Below are positions 25,445-32,876 of a DNA stretch of 64,000 bases, in pieces. Source of the DNA: JBFWVD01 sp050246915 (lineage in GTDB: Bacteria; Actinomycetota; Acidimicrobiia; Acidimicrobiales; Ilumatobacteraceae). How positions within the stretch are numbered: the first letter of the stretch is position 1; each line of letters starts with the position of its first letter. Under the pieces are notes generated by a model. It searched no databases. It worked only from the letters and a program-made list of their open reading frames with translations, and was not told the origin of the DNA. The stretch spans positions 1 to 64,000 of the forward strand of contig JBFWVD010000013.1 of NCBI GenBank assembly GCA_050246915.1. The letters run 5' to 3'. The position numbers and the translations under genes are program-made.

Positions 25445-25572
25445 CTGTTTCGCCGAGTCCGCTCCGCTTTCTCGGCTCAAGGGGTGGCTGTTTCGCCGAG
25501 TCCGCTCCGCTTTCTCGGCTCAAGGGGTGGCTGTTTCGCCGAGTCCGCTCCGCTTTCTCGGCTCAAGGGGTG
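25445..25572. repeat. Three tandem 43-bp hairpin-forming repeats
   Basis: Three head-to-tail copies of a 43-bp unit begin at 25445, 25488 and 25531 and are essentially identical. Each unit contains the inverted arms GCCGAG and CTCGGC separated by 13 bases (first copy 25452-25457 and 25471-25476), so RNA from either strand can form three identical hairpins. The third copy includes the stop codon of the chorismate mutase fusion gene. Because 43 is not a multiple of three, the array reads in all frames and is not protein-coding. Confidence 0.9.
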
Positions 25573-26351
25573 TCGGCGGCGTCCATGGCCTCGGAGAGCT
25601 CTCGGACGTTCTCTCCGTCGAAGCGGGACCGCTCGCCGGTCCGGCTCACGAAGCCGAGATGGATGCCGGCCGCGTCGTCGCGCAGGGTGAAGAAGTTCTC
25701 GAGACCGTTCGATCCGGTGACCACGTCACTGAGCAGCGGCACGCCCGCATCGACCAGCGCCTGGCGGACATATCCGGCGTTGAGGACCTCGATGGCCAGG
25801 TGCTGCACGCCCGGGCCGTGGTCGGCGAGCCAGCGTGCCGTGGCTCCGGTGGCGTCGGTGGGGGCGGCCAGCACGACGGTCACTCCCCCGGCGTCGACGA
25901 CTGCCGAGTTGTGCCCGTTCGCGGTACGCCGCTCGGTGAGGCGGAAGCCGAGTCGGTCCACGAAGAACGACACGGCGGCGTCGAGATCGGCGACGGCAAC
26001 GGCGACGTGATCGATGCGACATGCGGCGGTGTCGAGCGCCGTGGTCGGCGCCGGTCGGCGTTCGATGGCGTCGGCGGCGGGTGGATCGAGGTGGGTCTCG
26101 ATGCGATGGGTCTCGGCCAACACCACACGGAACAGCTGCTCGGCGAACTCGGGCTCGACGCCGGCCGCGTCGGCCCAGCCCATGCGGCTGATGAGGACGT
26201 CACGCACCCGGTCGGGCTGGATGACGGTGATGCCGGCGGCTTCCTTGGCCTCGGCGACCTCACGACAGATGGCGAGACGTTCGGCCACCACCGCGATGAT
26301 CTGGCGGTCGAGCTCGTCGATGCGTGCCCGGAGCTCGGGGAGGGAGCGCAT
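25563..26351 (-). CDS. Chorismate mutase (AroQ type) fused to a VOC/glyoxalase-like domain
   Basis: This is a 262-residue fusion. Residues 1-85 are an AroQ-type chorismate mutase: LRARIDELDRQIIAVVAERL, AEAKE and DRVRDVL carry the conserved Arg, Lys and Asp/Arg residues. Residues of about 112-240 form a vicinal-oxygen-chelate domain (HVAVAVADLDAAVSFFVDRLGF, GPGVQHLAIEV). It resembles half of 4-hydroxyphenylpyruvate dioxygenase or a methylmalonyl-CoA epimerase. His ligands are present in the first two positions; the third position reads GIHLGFV rather than the usual Glu. With tyrA next to it, a role around prephenate or hydroxyphenylpyruvate is plausible but inferred. Confidence 0.85.
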   Translation of the reverse strand: MRSLPELRARIDELDRQIIAVVAERLAICREVAEAKEAAGITVIQPDRVRDVLISRMGWADAAGVEPEFAEQLFRVVLAETHRIETHLDPPAADAIERRPAPTTALDTAACRIDHVAVAVADLDAAVSFFVDRLGFRLTERRTANGHNSAVVDAGGVTVVLAAPTDATGATARWLADHGPGVQHLAIEVLNAGYVRQALVDAGVPLLSDVVTGSNGLENFFTLRDDAAGIHLGFVSRTGERSRFDGENVRELSEAMDAADTP

Positions 26352-26466
26352 GCCGCCTTGCTACCACAGGGAACGGCGATGCCCCATGAACCTGGCGCCC
26401 GGCATCGGTTGGGAACTTGTTCATTGGTCGGGCGAAACTTGCAGCAACTGTCACCAGGAGGTCGTC

Positions 26467-27261
26467 GTGCCCGTCTCATCTCTGTTCGACGTCGAGGGGA
26501 AGACCTACGTCATCACCGGAAGCACTTCGGGCATCGGGCTCATGATGGCCCGGGGTCTCGTCGAGCTCGGAGCAACGGTCGTCGTCACCTCCCGCAAGGC
26601 CGACGCCTGCGCCTCGGTCGAAGAGGAACTCTCGAAGGTCGGCAGCTGCATCGCCATCCCCTCCGATGTGTCGAGCGAGGACGGGTGCCGCGCGCTGCGC
26701 GACGCGGTTGCCGATCGGGTCGGCAAGGTGGACGTGCTCGTCAACAACGCCGCCAACACTTGGGGTGCGCCGCTGGCCGATCAGGACACCAAGGCCTGGA
26801 ATCGGGTGTTCGACCTGAACGTGGCCGGCTCGTTCCATTGCGCCAAGTTCTTCCGCCCGATGCTCGATGAGTCATCGAAGGACGGCGATCCCAGCCGCAT
26901 CATCATGTTCTCGTCGGTCACCGCACTGGCCGTGCCCGAGGACGAGACGTACGGCTACACCGCGTCGAAGGCCGCGCTGTTGCACCTCACCAAGCACCTC
27001 GCCCGTCGTCTGGCGCCGAAGATCACCGTGAACTGCATCGTGCCCGGCGCGTTCCCGTCGCGCATGATGAAGTTGGCCTTCGAACTCAAGGCCGACGAGA
27101 TGGCCGACTCGGCGCCGATGAAGCGCACCGGCACCCAGGACGATGCCGTCGGAGCGTTGGTGTTCCTCACGTCTCGGGCATCGTCGTGGATCACTGGTGA
27201 GCACCTCCTCGTCGATGGCGGCGCGGTGAACTGCATCAGCTCGGGTAAGGCCAACGAATGA
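26467..27261 (+). CDS. Short-chain dehydrogenase/reductase
   Basis: This 264-residue classical SDR has the NAD(P) loop VITGSTSGIGLMMARGL, NNAANTWGAP, the active-site Ser in IIMFSSVTAL, and the Tyr-x-x-x-Lys pair in YGYTASKAALLH. It ends TGEHLLVDGGAVNCIS, typical of gluconate-5-dehydrogenase/3-ketoacyl reductase-like SDRs. The GTG at 26467 is set by AGGAGG at 26456-26461. It overlaps the DUF2889 gene by 4 bp. The two plus-strand genes interrupt the minus-strand scpAB-rluB/aro cluster. The substrate is unknown. Confidence 0.88.
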   Translation: MPVSSLFDVEGKTYVITGSTSGIGLMMARGLVELGATVVVTSRKADACASVEEELSKVGSCIAIPSDVSSEDGCRALRDAVADRVGKVDVLVNNAANTWGAPLADQDTKAWNRVFDLNVAGSFHCAKFFRPMLDESSKDGDPSRIIMFSSVTALAVPEDETYGYTASKAALLHLTKHLARRLAPKITVNCIVPGAFPSRMMKLAFELKADEMADSAPMKRTGTQDDAVGALVFLTSRASSWITGEHLLVDGGAVNCISSGKANE

Positions 27262-27953
27262 TCGACATCACGCCCATGGATGATCCATGGCATCTCGACT
27301 TCGCTGATCTCGACAGCGAGCCGATGCATTATCGCAACTACGCGGTGCGGGCTTTCCGCCTCTCCCCGAGTCAATTCTTGTTGCGCGGCGTGGTCGACGA
27401 TCGCAAGGCGGGCAAGAACTGGGTCCCTTGGGACGACCGGCCGATGGTCATCCATCACATGGTCCTCGACATGGTGGTCTCCTACCCGGGCCTGGTGATC
27501 GAGTCGGCCAAGGCAGTGGTGGATCAGCATCCACAACCCCACTGTCCATCGATCGAACCGCATTACCAAGGACTGGTCGGGCTCTCCATCGCTCGTGGCT
27601 TCACCCACAAGGTGCGCGAACTGTTCGGTGGACCGAAAGGGTGCACGCACGTGACGGCGCTGGTGCAGGCCATGGCGCCGGTGGCCATGCAGGCGACGTG
27701 GGGCATGGACCAGATGAACCGTCGCGACGCGTTCGCCGCCGAGGGACACGACGTCGAGCGGGAGATGCTCCCGCCGCGTAGTACTGAGGATCGAGTGCAC
27801 TCGTCGATGCGTTCGATCAACACCTGTCACGTGTTCGCCGAGGACGGCTTGTACGTGAGCCGGTTGCGACAGGGCATCGCCAACCCCGTGCCGCTCACCG
27901 TGCAGCGCCGCTTGGCTGAGCACGGTCTGGCTCCCGAGACGTTCAACGAGTAG
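27258..27953 (+). CDS. DUF2889 family protein
   Basis: This 231-residue protein matches DUF2889, seen in actinobacteria and proteobacteria. Typical parts are MHYRNYAVRAFRLSPSQFLLRGVVDDRK, then IHHMVLDMVVSYPGLVIESA, then GCTHVTALVQAMAPVAMQAT, and a C-terminal NTCHVFAEDG. The several His and Cys residues (CTHVTAL, NTCHVF) suggest a metal or substrate site. The coupling to an SDR (ATGA overlap) suggests joint action on one small molecule. No function is established for the family. Confidence 0.85.
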   Translation: MIDITPMDDPWHLDFADLDSEPMHYRNYAVRAFRLSPSQFLLRGVVDDRKAGKNWVPWDDRPMVIHHMVLDMVVSYPGLVIESAKAVVDQHPQPHCPSIEPHYQGLVGLSIARGFTHKVRELFGGPKGCTHVTALVQAMAPVAMQATWGMDQMNRRDAFAAEGHDVEREMLPPRSTEDRVHSSMRSINTCHVFAEDGLYVSRLRQGIANPVPLTVQRRLAEHGLAPETFNE

Positions 27954-28066
27954 CTGTTCCGCCCACCCCAACGTTGCACGCCGCTGGTCGACGCCGACCC
28001 ATCGAGAAGCTCCGAGCGTTGAGATCGCTCAGCGATCACAACCTTCGAAACTTCCGGCAGGGAGAC

Positions 28067-28867
28067 TCAGGCCCGCGGCGGCAGATCCACGGGCGGCGAA
28101 TCGACCGGGCTCACGGCTGCTTGCAGTGCGCGCACCTCACTCTGGTCGAGTTCACGCCACTGCCCGGGCTTCAACTGGGTGTCGCGCAGCGGGCCGATGC
28201 GGGTGCGCACCAGACGGATGACCGGATGACCGACGGCCTCGCACATCCGTCGAACCTGACGATTGCGCCCTTCGTGGATGACCAGCCGCAACAGATCTGG
28301 CGCCTGCAGCGAGACCTTGGCCGGGGCGGTGATTCCGTCCTCCAACTCGACCCCGGTGCGCAGCGTGCGCAGCGTCGCCTTCGTCGGCTCGCCGGAGACC
28401 TGCACGAGGTACTCCTTGTCCACCCCGAAGCTGGGATGGGTGAGGCGATGGGTCAGCTCCCCATCATTGGTGAGCAGCAGCAAGCCTTCGGTCTCGAGGT
28501 CGAGCCGTCCCACCGGGAACACGCGCGGTTCCGGCGGCACCATGTCAACCACAATTGCGCGACCATGGGTGTCGGCCGCAGTCGTGACAACACCTGCAGG
28601 CTTGTTCAGCAGGTAGTAGACGAGCCCGGGCTTCACGCTGACGCCCTTGCCGTCCACCTCGACCAGATCGGTCTCGATCTCGACCCGGCGGCCCAGATCG
28701 GCCACTTGTCCGTTCACGCTCACCCGCCCATCGGCGATGAGTTCCTCACAGGCCCGGCGGCTGCCATAGCCGAGGCGGGCCAGCACCTTCTGGAGCCGCT
28801 CCCCCGGTGCGTTGTGGTCGTAGTCGCCGAGGCCAGAAGTGCGAAGCGGAGGACGTCGATCGACCAC
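28067..28867 (-). CDS. rluB: 23S rRNA pseudouridine synthase RluB-like
   Basis: This 266-residue pseudouridine synthase has an N-terminal S4 RNA-binding domain (RLQKVLARLGYGSRRACEELI). The catalytic loop is FPVGRLDLETEGLLLLTND (Asp in GRLD), followed by KEYLVQVSGEP and IHEGRNRQVRRMCEAVGHPV. RluB-type enzymes modify 23S rRNA in the peptidyl-transferase region. It starts 3 bp after scpB, the conserved scpA-scpB-rluB order. Confidence 0.93.
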   Translation of the reverse strand: MVDRRPPLRTSGLGDYDHNAPGERLQKVLARLGYGSRRACEELIADGRVSVNGQVADLGRRVEIETDLVEVDGKGVSVKPGLVYYLLNKPAGVVTTAADTHGRAIVVDMVPPEPRVFPVGRLDLETEGLLLLTNDGELTHRLTHPSFGVDKEYLVQVSGEPTKATLRTLRTGVELEDGITAPAKVSLQAPDLLRLVIHEGRNRQVRRMCEAVGHPVIRLVRTRIGPLRDTQLKPGQWRELDQSEVRALQAAVSPVDSPPVDLPPRA

Positions 28868-28870
28868 CGC

Positions 28871-29812
28871 TCAGCCCGCGTCCGGCGACGACGGCGGTTC
28901 AGGCGGGTCGAACGCTTCGATGGGATCCATCACCTCAGGAGACACCATCGGGTCCGGTGACGCAAGCTCGGTGGTCTCGCCCTCCTCCGCGGCAACCTCA
29001 TCTGCCTCAGCTGCGCTCTCGACCGCCTGTCGCGGAGCGAACGACTGGGGTGGGTAAGACGGTGTTGCCGCCGGTTTCGGTGCCGGCGACGCGGGCTCGA
29101 TGCGCAGCCCGTGCTCGAGCGCCTCGACCACGTCGGCGCCGGGCACGAACGCGGCGATGGGCGGCAACTGCGACAGCGAGTCGAGGCCGAGTCGCTCGAG
29201 GAAAGCCGATGTCGTACCCCATAGGACGGCCTGACCAGGTCCAGGATCCTTGCCGGTCGGTGAGACGTAGCCGCGCTGCTGCAAGGTGCGGAGCACACCG
29301 TCGGGATCGACACCTCGGATCGAGGCGATCTGGGCCCGGCTGATCGGTTGCTTGTAAGCGACGATGGCCAACGTCTCGAGCGCTGCGGAGCTGAGACGCG
29401 ACGTCTGGCCCTCCAGCACGAAACGCTCCACGTACGGGGCGCAATCGGGATGGGATTGGAAGCGATAGCCACCGGCAACCCGAGCCAGCTGGAACCCGCG
29501 CTGGTCGGCCGTGTAGCAGCGGGCCAGATGGGTGGCGATCTGCTCGACCTCTGTCTGCGAGATCTCGAGGAGTTGGGCCAGCAGCTGAGGGTCGACCGGC
29601 TCTGACGCCACCATCACGATCGACTCGAACGCTCGGATCGCCTCGACCGTGATGTTCGTGGCGGGGACATCGGTCAGATGGAGCTCGTCGCAAGGCTCTG
29701 TGAGATCGACGTCATCGTCAATCTCGGTTGACGCATCGCTGATGTCGACCTCGTCGGCGGAGCGATCGTCGGGCACGACGGGATCAGGGGTATCACGCTC
29801 TTCGTCACTCAT
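28871..29812 (-). CDS. scpB: Segregation and condensation protein B
   Basis: This 313-residue ScpB is the winged-helix partner in the SMC-ScpA-ScpB condensin that organises and segregates chromosomes. The core is residues of about 55-215: AIRAFESIVMVASEPVDPQLLAQLL, SAALETLAIVAYKQPISRAQIASIRGVD, and GRxxxPG-like GYVSPTGKDPGPGQAVLWGTT. It has unusually long acidic and low-complexity tails at both ends (DEERDTPDPVVPDD and an Ala/Glu/Pro-rich C terminus). It starts 3 bp after scpA. Confidence 0.93.
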   Translation of the reverse strand: MSDEERDTPDPVVPDDRSADEVDISDASTEIDDDVDLTEPCDELHLTDVPATNITVEAIRAFESIVMVASEPVDPQLLAQLLEISQTEVEQIATHLARCYTADQRGFQLARVAGGYRFQSHPDCAPYVERFVLEGQTSRLSSAALETLAIVAYKQPISRAQIASIRGVDPDGVLRTLQQRGYVSPTGKDPGPGQAVLWGTTSAFLERLGLDSLSQLPPIAAFVPGADVVEALEHGLRIEPASPAPKPAATPSYPPQSFAPRQAVESAAEADEVAAEEGETTELASPDPMVSPEVMDPIEAFDPPEPPSSPDAG

Positions 29813-29815
29813 GGC

Positions 29816-30592
29816 TCAACCCTCGTAGCTGTCGACGAGGTCACCGACGTGGATGGCATCGGCGCCGCCCAGCCAGTTGATCTCGATGTCGCCGAAGCGC
29901 TCGACCTGATCGAGCTCGACGTAACCCTGCTTGTACAGCTCCAAGATGGCCAGGAACCGAACGATCACCTCAACCCGCTCGGTGAGCCCCGAACACAGAC
30001 GACGGAACCCGATGCGTCCCACGCGTGGCAGCTCGTCGGCCAGTTCGGCGACCGCCTCGGCCACCGTCAGCTTGATGGGCGTGACGTGATGGAGGTTGAC
30101 GCTCACCACGGGCTTGGGCGTGACGGCTCGGAGGTACGCGCGGCGCAGTCGTTCTGGATCCATGCCGTCGAGTGGGTCGACGGTGAGCCCCATGAACTGT
30201 TCCTCGGGGCCCGTTTGGCGGGGGAACGAACGTGAGGCGTCGAGCTGGATCTGTGCCAACACCGCAGCGACGTCCTTGAACGTCTTGCAGTCGAGCAGGC
30301 GGGCGAGCAGGAGATCCCGCTCCTCCCAGAGCGACAGCTCGTCGTCGAGATCGATGTCCTCGCGTCCGGGCAGCAGGCGGCGGGCCTTGAGTTCGACCAG
30401 CGTGGCGGCGATGAGCAGGAACTCGGTGGCCAGCTCCAGATCGAGCGCCTGCAGCTTCTCGAGCTCGATGAGATAGGCGTCGACGATGCGGGACAGCGAG
30501 ACCTCGTACAGGTCGACCGTGTCGTTCAGGATCAACTGGAGGAGCAGGTCGAACGGTCCGTCGTACACGGGGGTGTGCACATCGACTGCCAT
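29816..30592 (-). CDS. scpA: Segregation and condensation protein A
   Basis: This 258-residue ScpA kleisin opens MAVDVHTPVYDGPFDLLLQLI, the diagnostic N terminus. Then come LATEFLLIAATLVELKARRLLP, and a C-terminal winged helix near RVEVIVRFLAILELYKQGYVEL that contacts SMC. The ATG at 30592 is chosen over one at 30640 because the family begins right before the FDLLLQLI motif. It is the first gene of the scpA-scpB-rluB run and is divergent from the FkbM gene, with 264 bp between the starts. Confidence 0.93.
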   Translation of the reverse strand: MAVDVHTPVYDGPFDLLLQLILNDTVDLYEVSLSRIVDAYLIELEKLQALDLELATEFLLIAATLVELKARRLLPGREDIDLDDELSLWEERDLLLARLLDCKTFKDVAAVLAQIQLDASRSFPRQTGPEEQFMGLTVDPLDGMDPERLRRAYLRAVTPKPVVSVNLHHVTPIKLTVAEAVAELADELPRVGRIGFRRLCSGLTERVEVIVRFLAILELYKQGYVELDQVERFGDIEINWLGGADAIHVGDLVDSYEG

Positions 30593-30856
30593 GGGCCGCC
30601 ACCCTACCCGTCCAAATGACACCGATGGAACTCGCCCCACCTGGTCGGCCGCTCGAGCTCACCGCAACGGGACGGTCGTCCGATACACCCGACAAGGACT
30701 GCGCAGGGGCGTACTGCCTGGCACAGTCGTTGATCCATTGCTACGTTCCCCCGGCTGCCCAGGGTCGAACCGCGAGTCGCGGTCCAGCGCAGGGCGTCGT
30801 CCGTCTCGGTTTTCGGCGAGCACGTCGGACGGACGGGCCGGGAAGGAAACCAGATC

Positions 30857-31717
30857 GTGGCACTTCACAAACTCATCGCAACGGGCAAGCAATCGCTCAA
30901 ACACCTCGTTGATGCCATGGACCGTCCGGCGCTACGACCGGTCGTCGGCGTCGCGGCCACGGGATGGGCGACGGCTCGCTATCGCCGCTCGTGCCGTGTC
31001 CGGTGGGCCGATGGCATGTGGACCCACACCTATTCCGATCTCACGATCCCCGGCCAACCGCCGGGCCGAGCACCATCGCCGGAGAAGTTCCTCGCCGAGG
31101 TGGACGAGGTCTTCACCTATGCCTATCGGGTCAAGCCCGGTGATGTGGTGTTCGATGTCGGCGCCGGCATCGGGGCGGAGACCCTCGCCTTCTCGCGTGC
31201 CGCGGGGCCCACGGGCAAGGTCGTGTCGATCGAAGCGCATCCGGGAACGTTCGCGATGCTGCGGTCCCTGTGTCAGTTGAACGGTCTCGGCAACGTGACC
31301 CCGCTCGACATCGCCGCTGCCGACGCCGAGGGCGAGTTGATCATCACCGATGTCACCGATCACGTGACGAACTCGGTGATGAGCAATGACGCGACCGACG
31401 GTGCACGGGTGAAAGCCCGTCGACTCGACGCTGTGGCTGAGGAGTTGGGCGTCGACCACATCGACTTCCTGAAGGTCAACATCGAAGGCGCCGAAGTGCT
31501 GGCGCTTCCCGGCATGGGCTCGCTCATCGACCGGACCGCCAACGTCTGCATCTCCTGCCACGACTTCCTCGCCGATCAGGGCGGCAGCGACGCCATGCGG
31601 ACCAAGGCGTTCGTCCGTGGATTCCTCACCGATCATGGGTTCGCCGTGATCTCTCGTGATGACTCCCCCAAGCCGTGGATCCGTGACTATCTGTACGGGG
31701 CTCGAAGCTCTGCCTGA
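30857..31717 (+). CDS. FkbM-family methyltransferase
   Basis: This 286-residue SAM-dependent methyltransferase of the FkbM type has SAM motif I VVFDVGAGIGAETLAFSRA, an acidic motif VVSIEAHPGTFAML and the FkbM hallmark DHIDFLKVNIEGAEVLALPGM. The start is a GTG at 30857 with a purine-rich GGAAGGA upstream. Such enzymes O-methylate sugars, lipids or secondary metabolites. No biosynthetic cluster surrounds it, so the substrate is unknown. A 7-bp-stem hairpin begins right at its stop codon. Confidence 0.85.
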   Translation: MALHKLIATGKQSLKHLVDAMDRPALRPVVGVAATGWATARYRRSCRVRWADGMWTHTYSDLTIPGQPPGRAPSPEKFLAEVDEVFTYAYRVKPGDVVFDVGAGIGAETLAFSRAAGPTGKVVSIEAHPGTFAMLRSLCQLNGLGNVTPLDIAAADAEGELIITDVTDHVTNSVMSNDATDGARVKARRLDAVAEELGVDHIDFLKVNIEGAEVLALPGMGSLIDRTANVCISCHDFLADQGGSDAMRTKAFVRGFLTDHGFAVISRDDSPKPWIRDYLYGARSSA

Positions 31718-31735
31718 CCACATCTGTGGATGTGG
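31718..31735 (+). terminator. Possible terminator hairpin after the FkbM gene
   Basis: CCACATC (31718-31724) and GATGTGG (31729-31735) form a 7-bp stem with a 4-base loop TGTG directly after the stop codon. No T-run follows, so it would be an atypical, actinobacterial-style terminator. Confidence 0.4.
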
Positions 31736-31807
31736 AACCCAACTCACAGGCAAGTCACAGGGTTGTGCTCCTTCCAATCCACAGGGCATGTGGCGCACAG
31801 TGGATCC

Positions 31808-31999
31808 ATGAGCTTCTTGGTGATCTTGAACAACGACGACGTCGAGAAGATCGACGGCGCTGACGCCTATCAACAAGAGGGACCGCTGACCACGTTCTTC
31901 CGTACCTCCCCCGGTCGCAATGTGGTCGACTGCTGGGCCACTCGACTGGCCAGCTTCCGCACCGCCGACATCCGCAAGATCCGCCTGGCCGCGTCCTGA
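31808..31999 (+). CDS. Small protein of unknown function
   Basis: This is a 63-residue protein, MSFLVILNNDDVEKIDGADAY at its N terminus and TADIRKIRLAAS at its end, with one cysteine (VVDCWATRL). It has no signal peptide or membrane helix. The composition is protein-like and differs from the G+C-rich non-coding spacer just downstream, so I consider it likely real. The frame extends upstream to 31730, but that part lacks coding character. No family is recognised. Confidence 0.5.
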   Translation: MSFLVILNNDDVEKIDGADAYQQEGPLTTFFRTSPGRNVVDCWATRLASFRTADIRKIRLAAS

Positions 32000-32056
32000 C
32001 CCGTCGCCGCTCGGACGCCCTCTGCTTCGAACGCGCCGCCGTCCGATCCGCTCCGA

Positions 32057-32108
32057 CCTGCGGCAGCCCTGCGGTGCTCTGCCCTGCGGCAGCCCTGCGG
32101 TGCTCTGC
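32057..32108. repeat. Two tandem 26-bp G+C-rich repeats
   Basis: A 26-bp unit is repeated exactly (32057-32082 and 32083-32108). Internally it is itself made of related CCTGCGGCAG / CCCTGCGGTG halves. It lies in the non-coding gap 32000-32201 between the small gene and the hydrolase gene. The gap holds no other feature I can support. Confidence 0.85.
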
Positions 32109-32201
32109 CGAACTCTGGAGCCTGCGTCGCGCATACGTGTACTCCCGCTCCAGTCTGGCGCCCACGCCAGACTGGAGGGCGAGCCACTAGGTTCGGCGGT
32201 C

Positions 32202-32876
32202 ATGGCGAACCCGGTGGTGATGGTGCACGGATGGGGCGGATCGTTCAAGCGGACCTGGCAGGAGCCAGGCTGGGAGGCGCTCCTCCAAGACGGCGGTCGT
32301 GAGGTCATCGGCGTCGACCTCCTCGGTCACGGCACCAACGACAAACCGCACGACGTCGAGTCGTACCTCGACCTCACCCCGGCCATCACCGCCGCCATCG
32401 CCGGGCATGATCAGATCGACGCTGTCGGCTTCTCGATGGGGGCAATGACCCTGCTGGCCCTTGCGTGCCGAGAGCCCGATCGGTTCGGTCGCCTCGTGCT
32501 CTGCGGTGTCGGCAACAACGTGCTCGAAGAACGAGAAGGCAACGAGATCGCCGCTGCCCTGCGCGGTGAACCCACCGACGACCGCACCGCGCAGCTGTTC
32601 GTGCAGTACGCCGAACAACCCGGCAACGATCGCGAAGCGTTGCTGGCGGCCATCGAGGCCGAGCGGCCACGGCTCACCAAGGAGCAGTTGGCCAAGGTGT
32701 CGGCCAAGACACTGGTGGTCATCGGGGACAAGGACTTCGCCGGACCCGGCGAGCCGTTGGCCGAGGCGATTCCTGGGGCGCAGCTCAAGGTGCTCCGCAA
32801 CGTGGATCACTTCGCCACCACCGAGGACTTCGGCTGCATCGACGCGGTGCTCGCCTTCCTCGACGCGCAAGCCTGA
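32202..32876 (+). CDS. Alpha/beta-hydrolase
   Basis: This 224-residue alpha/beta-hydrolase has oxyanion motif VVMVHGWGGSFKRTW, strand VIGVDLLGHGTNDKP, nucleophile elbow DAVGFSMGAMTLLAL (Ser in GFSMGA), catalytic Asp in VIGDKDFAGPGE and His in VLRNVDHFATTED. The triad is complete. The ATG at 32202 is chosen; the long frame upstream runs through the tandem repeats and is not coding. The stop overlaps the Sua5 start (TGATG), so the pair is coupled. The substrate is unknown. Confidence 0.85.
   Translation: MANPVVMVHGWGGSFKRTWQEPGWEALLQDGGREVIGVDLLGHGTNDKPHDVESYLDLTPAITAAIAGHDQIDAVGFSMGAMTLLALACREPDRFGRLVLCGVGNNVLEEREGNEIAAALRGEPTDDRTAQLFVQYAEQPGNDREALLAAIEAERPRLTKEQLAKVSAKTLVVIGDKDFAGPGEPLAEAIPGAQLKVLRNVDHFATTEDFGCIDAVLAFLDAQA

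Noticed and set aside
25445..25572. Tandem 43-bp units as a CRISPR array
   Set aside because: Units are contiguous with no unique spacers, and no cas gene is nearby.
31718..31815. ATCCACAG-like boxes as DnaA sites or an origin
   Set aside because: The two or three copies each differ from TTATCCACA/TTGTCCACA at two positions, and no dnaA, dnaN or recF gene is present.
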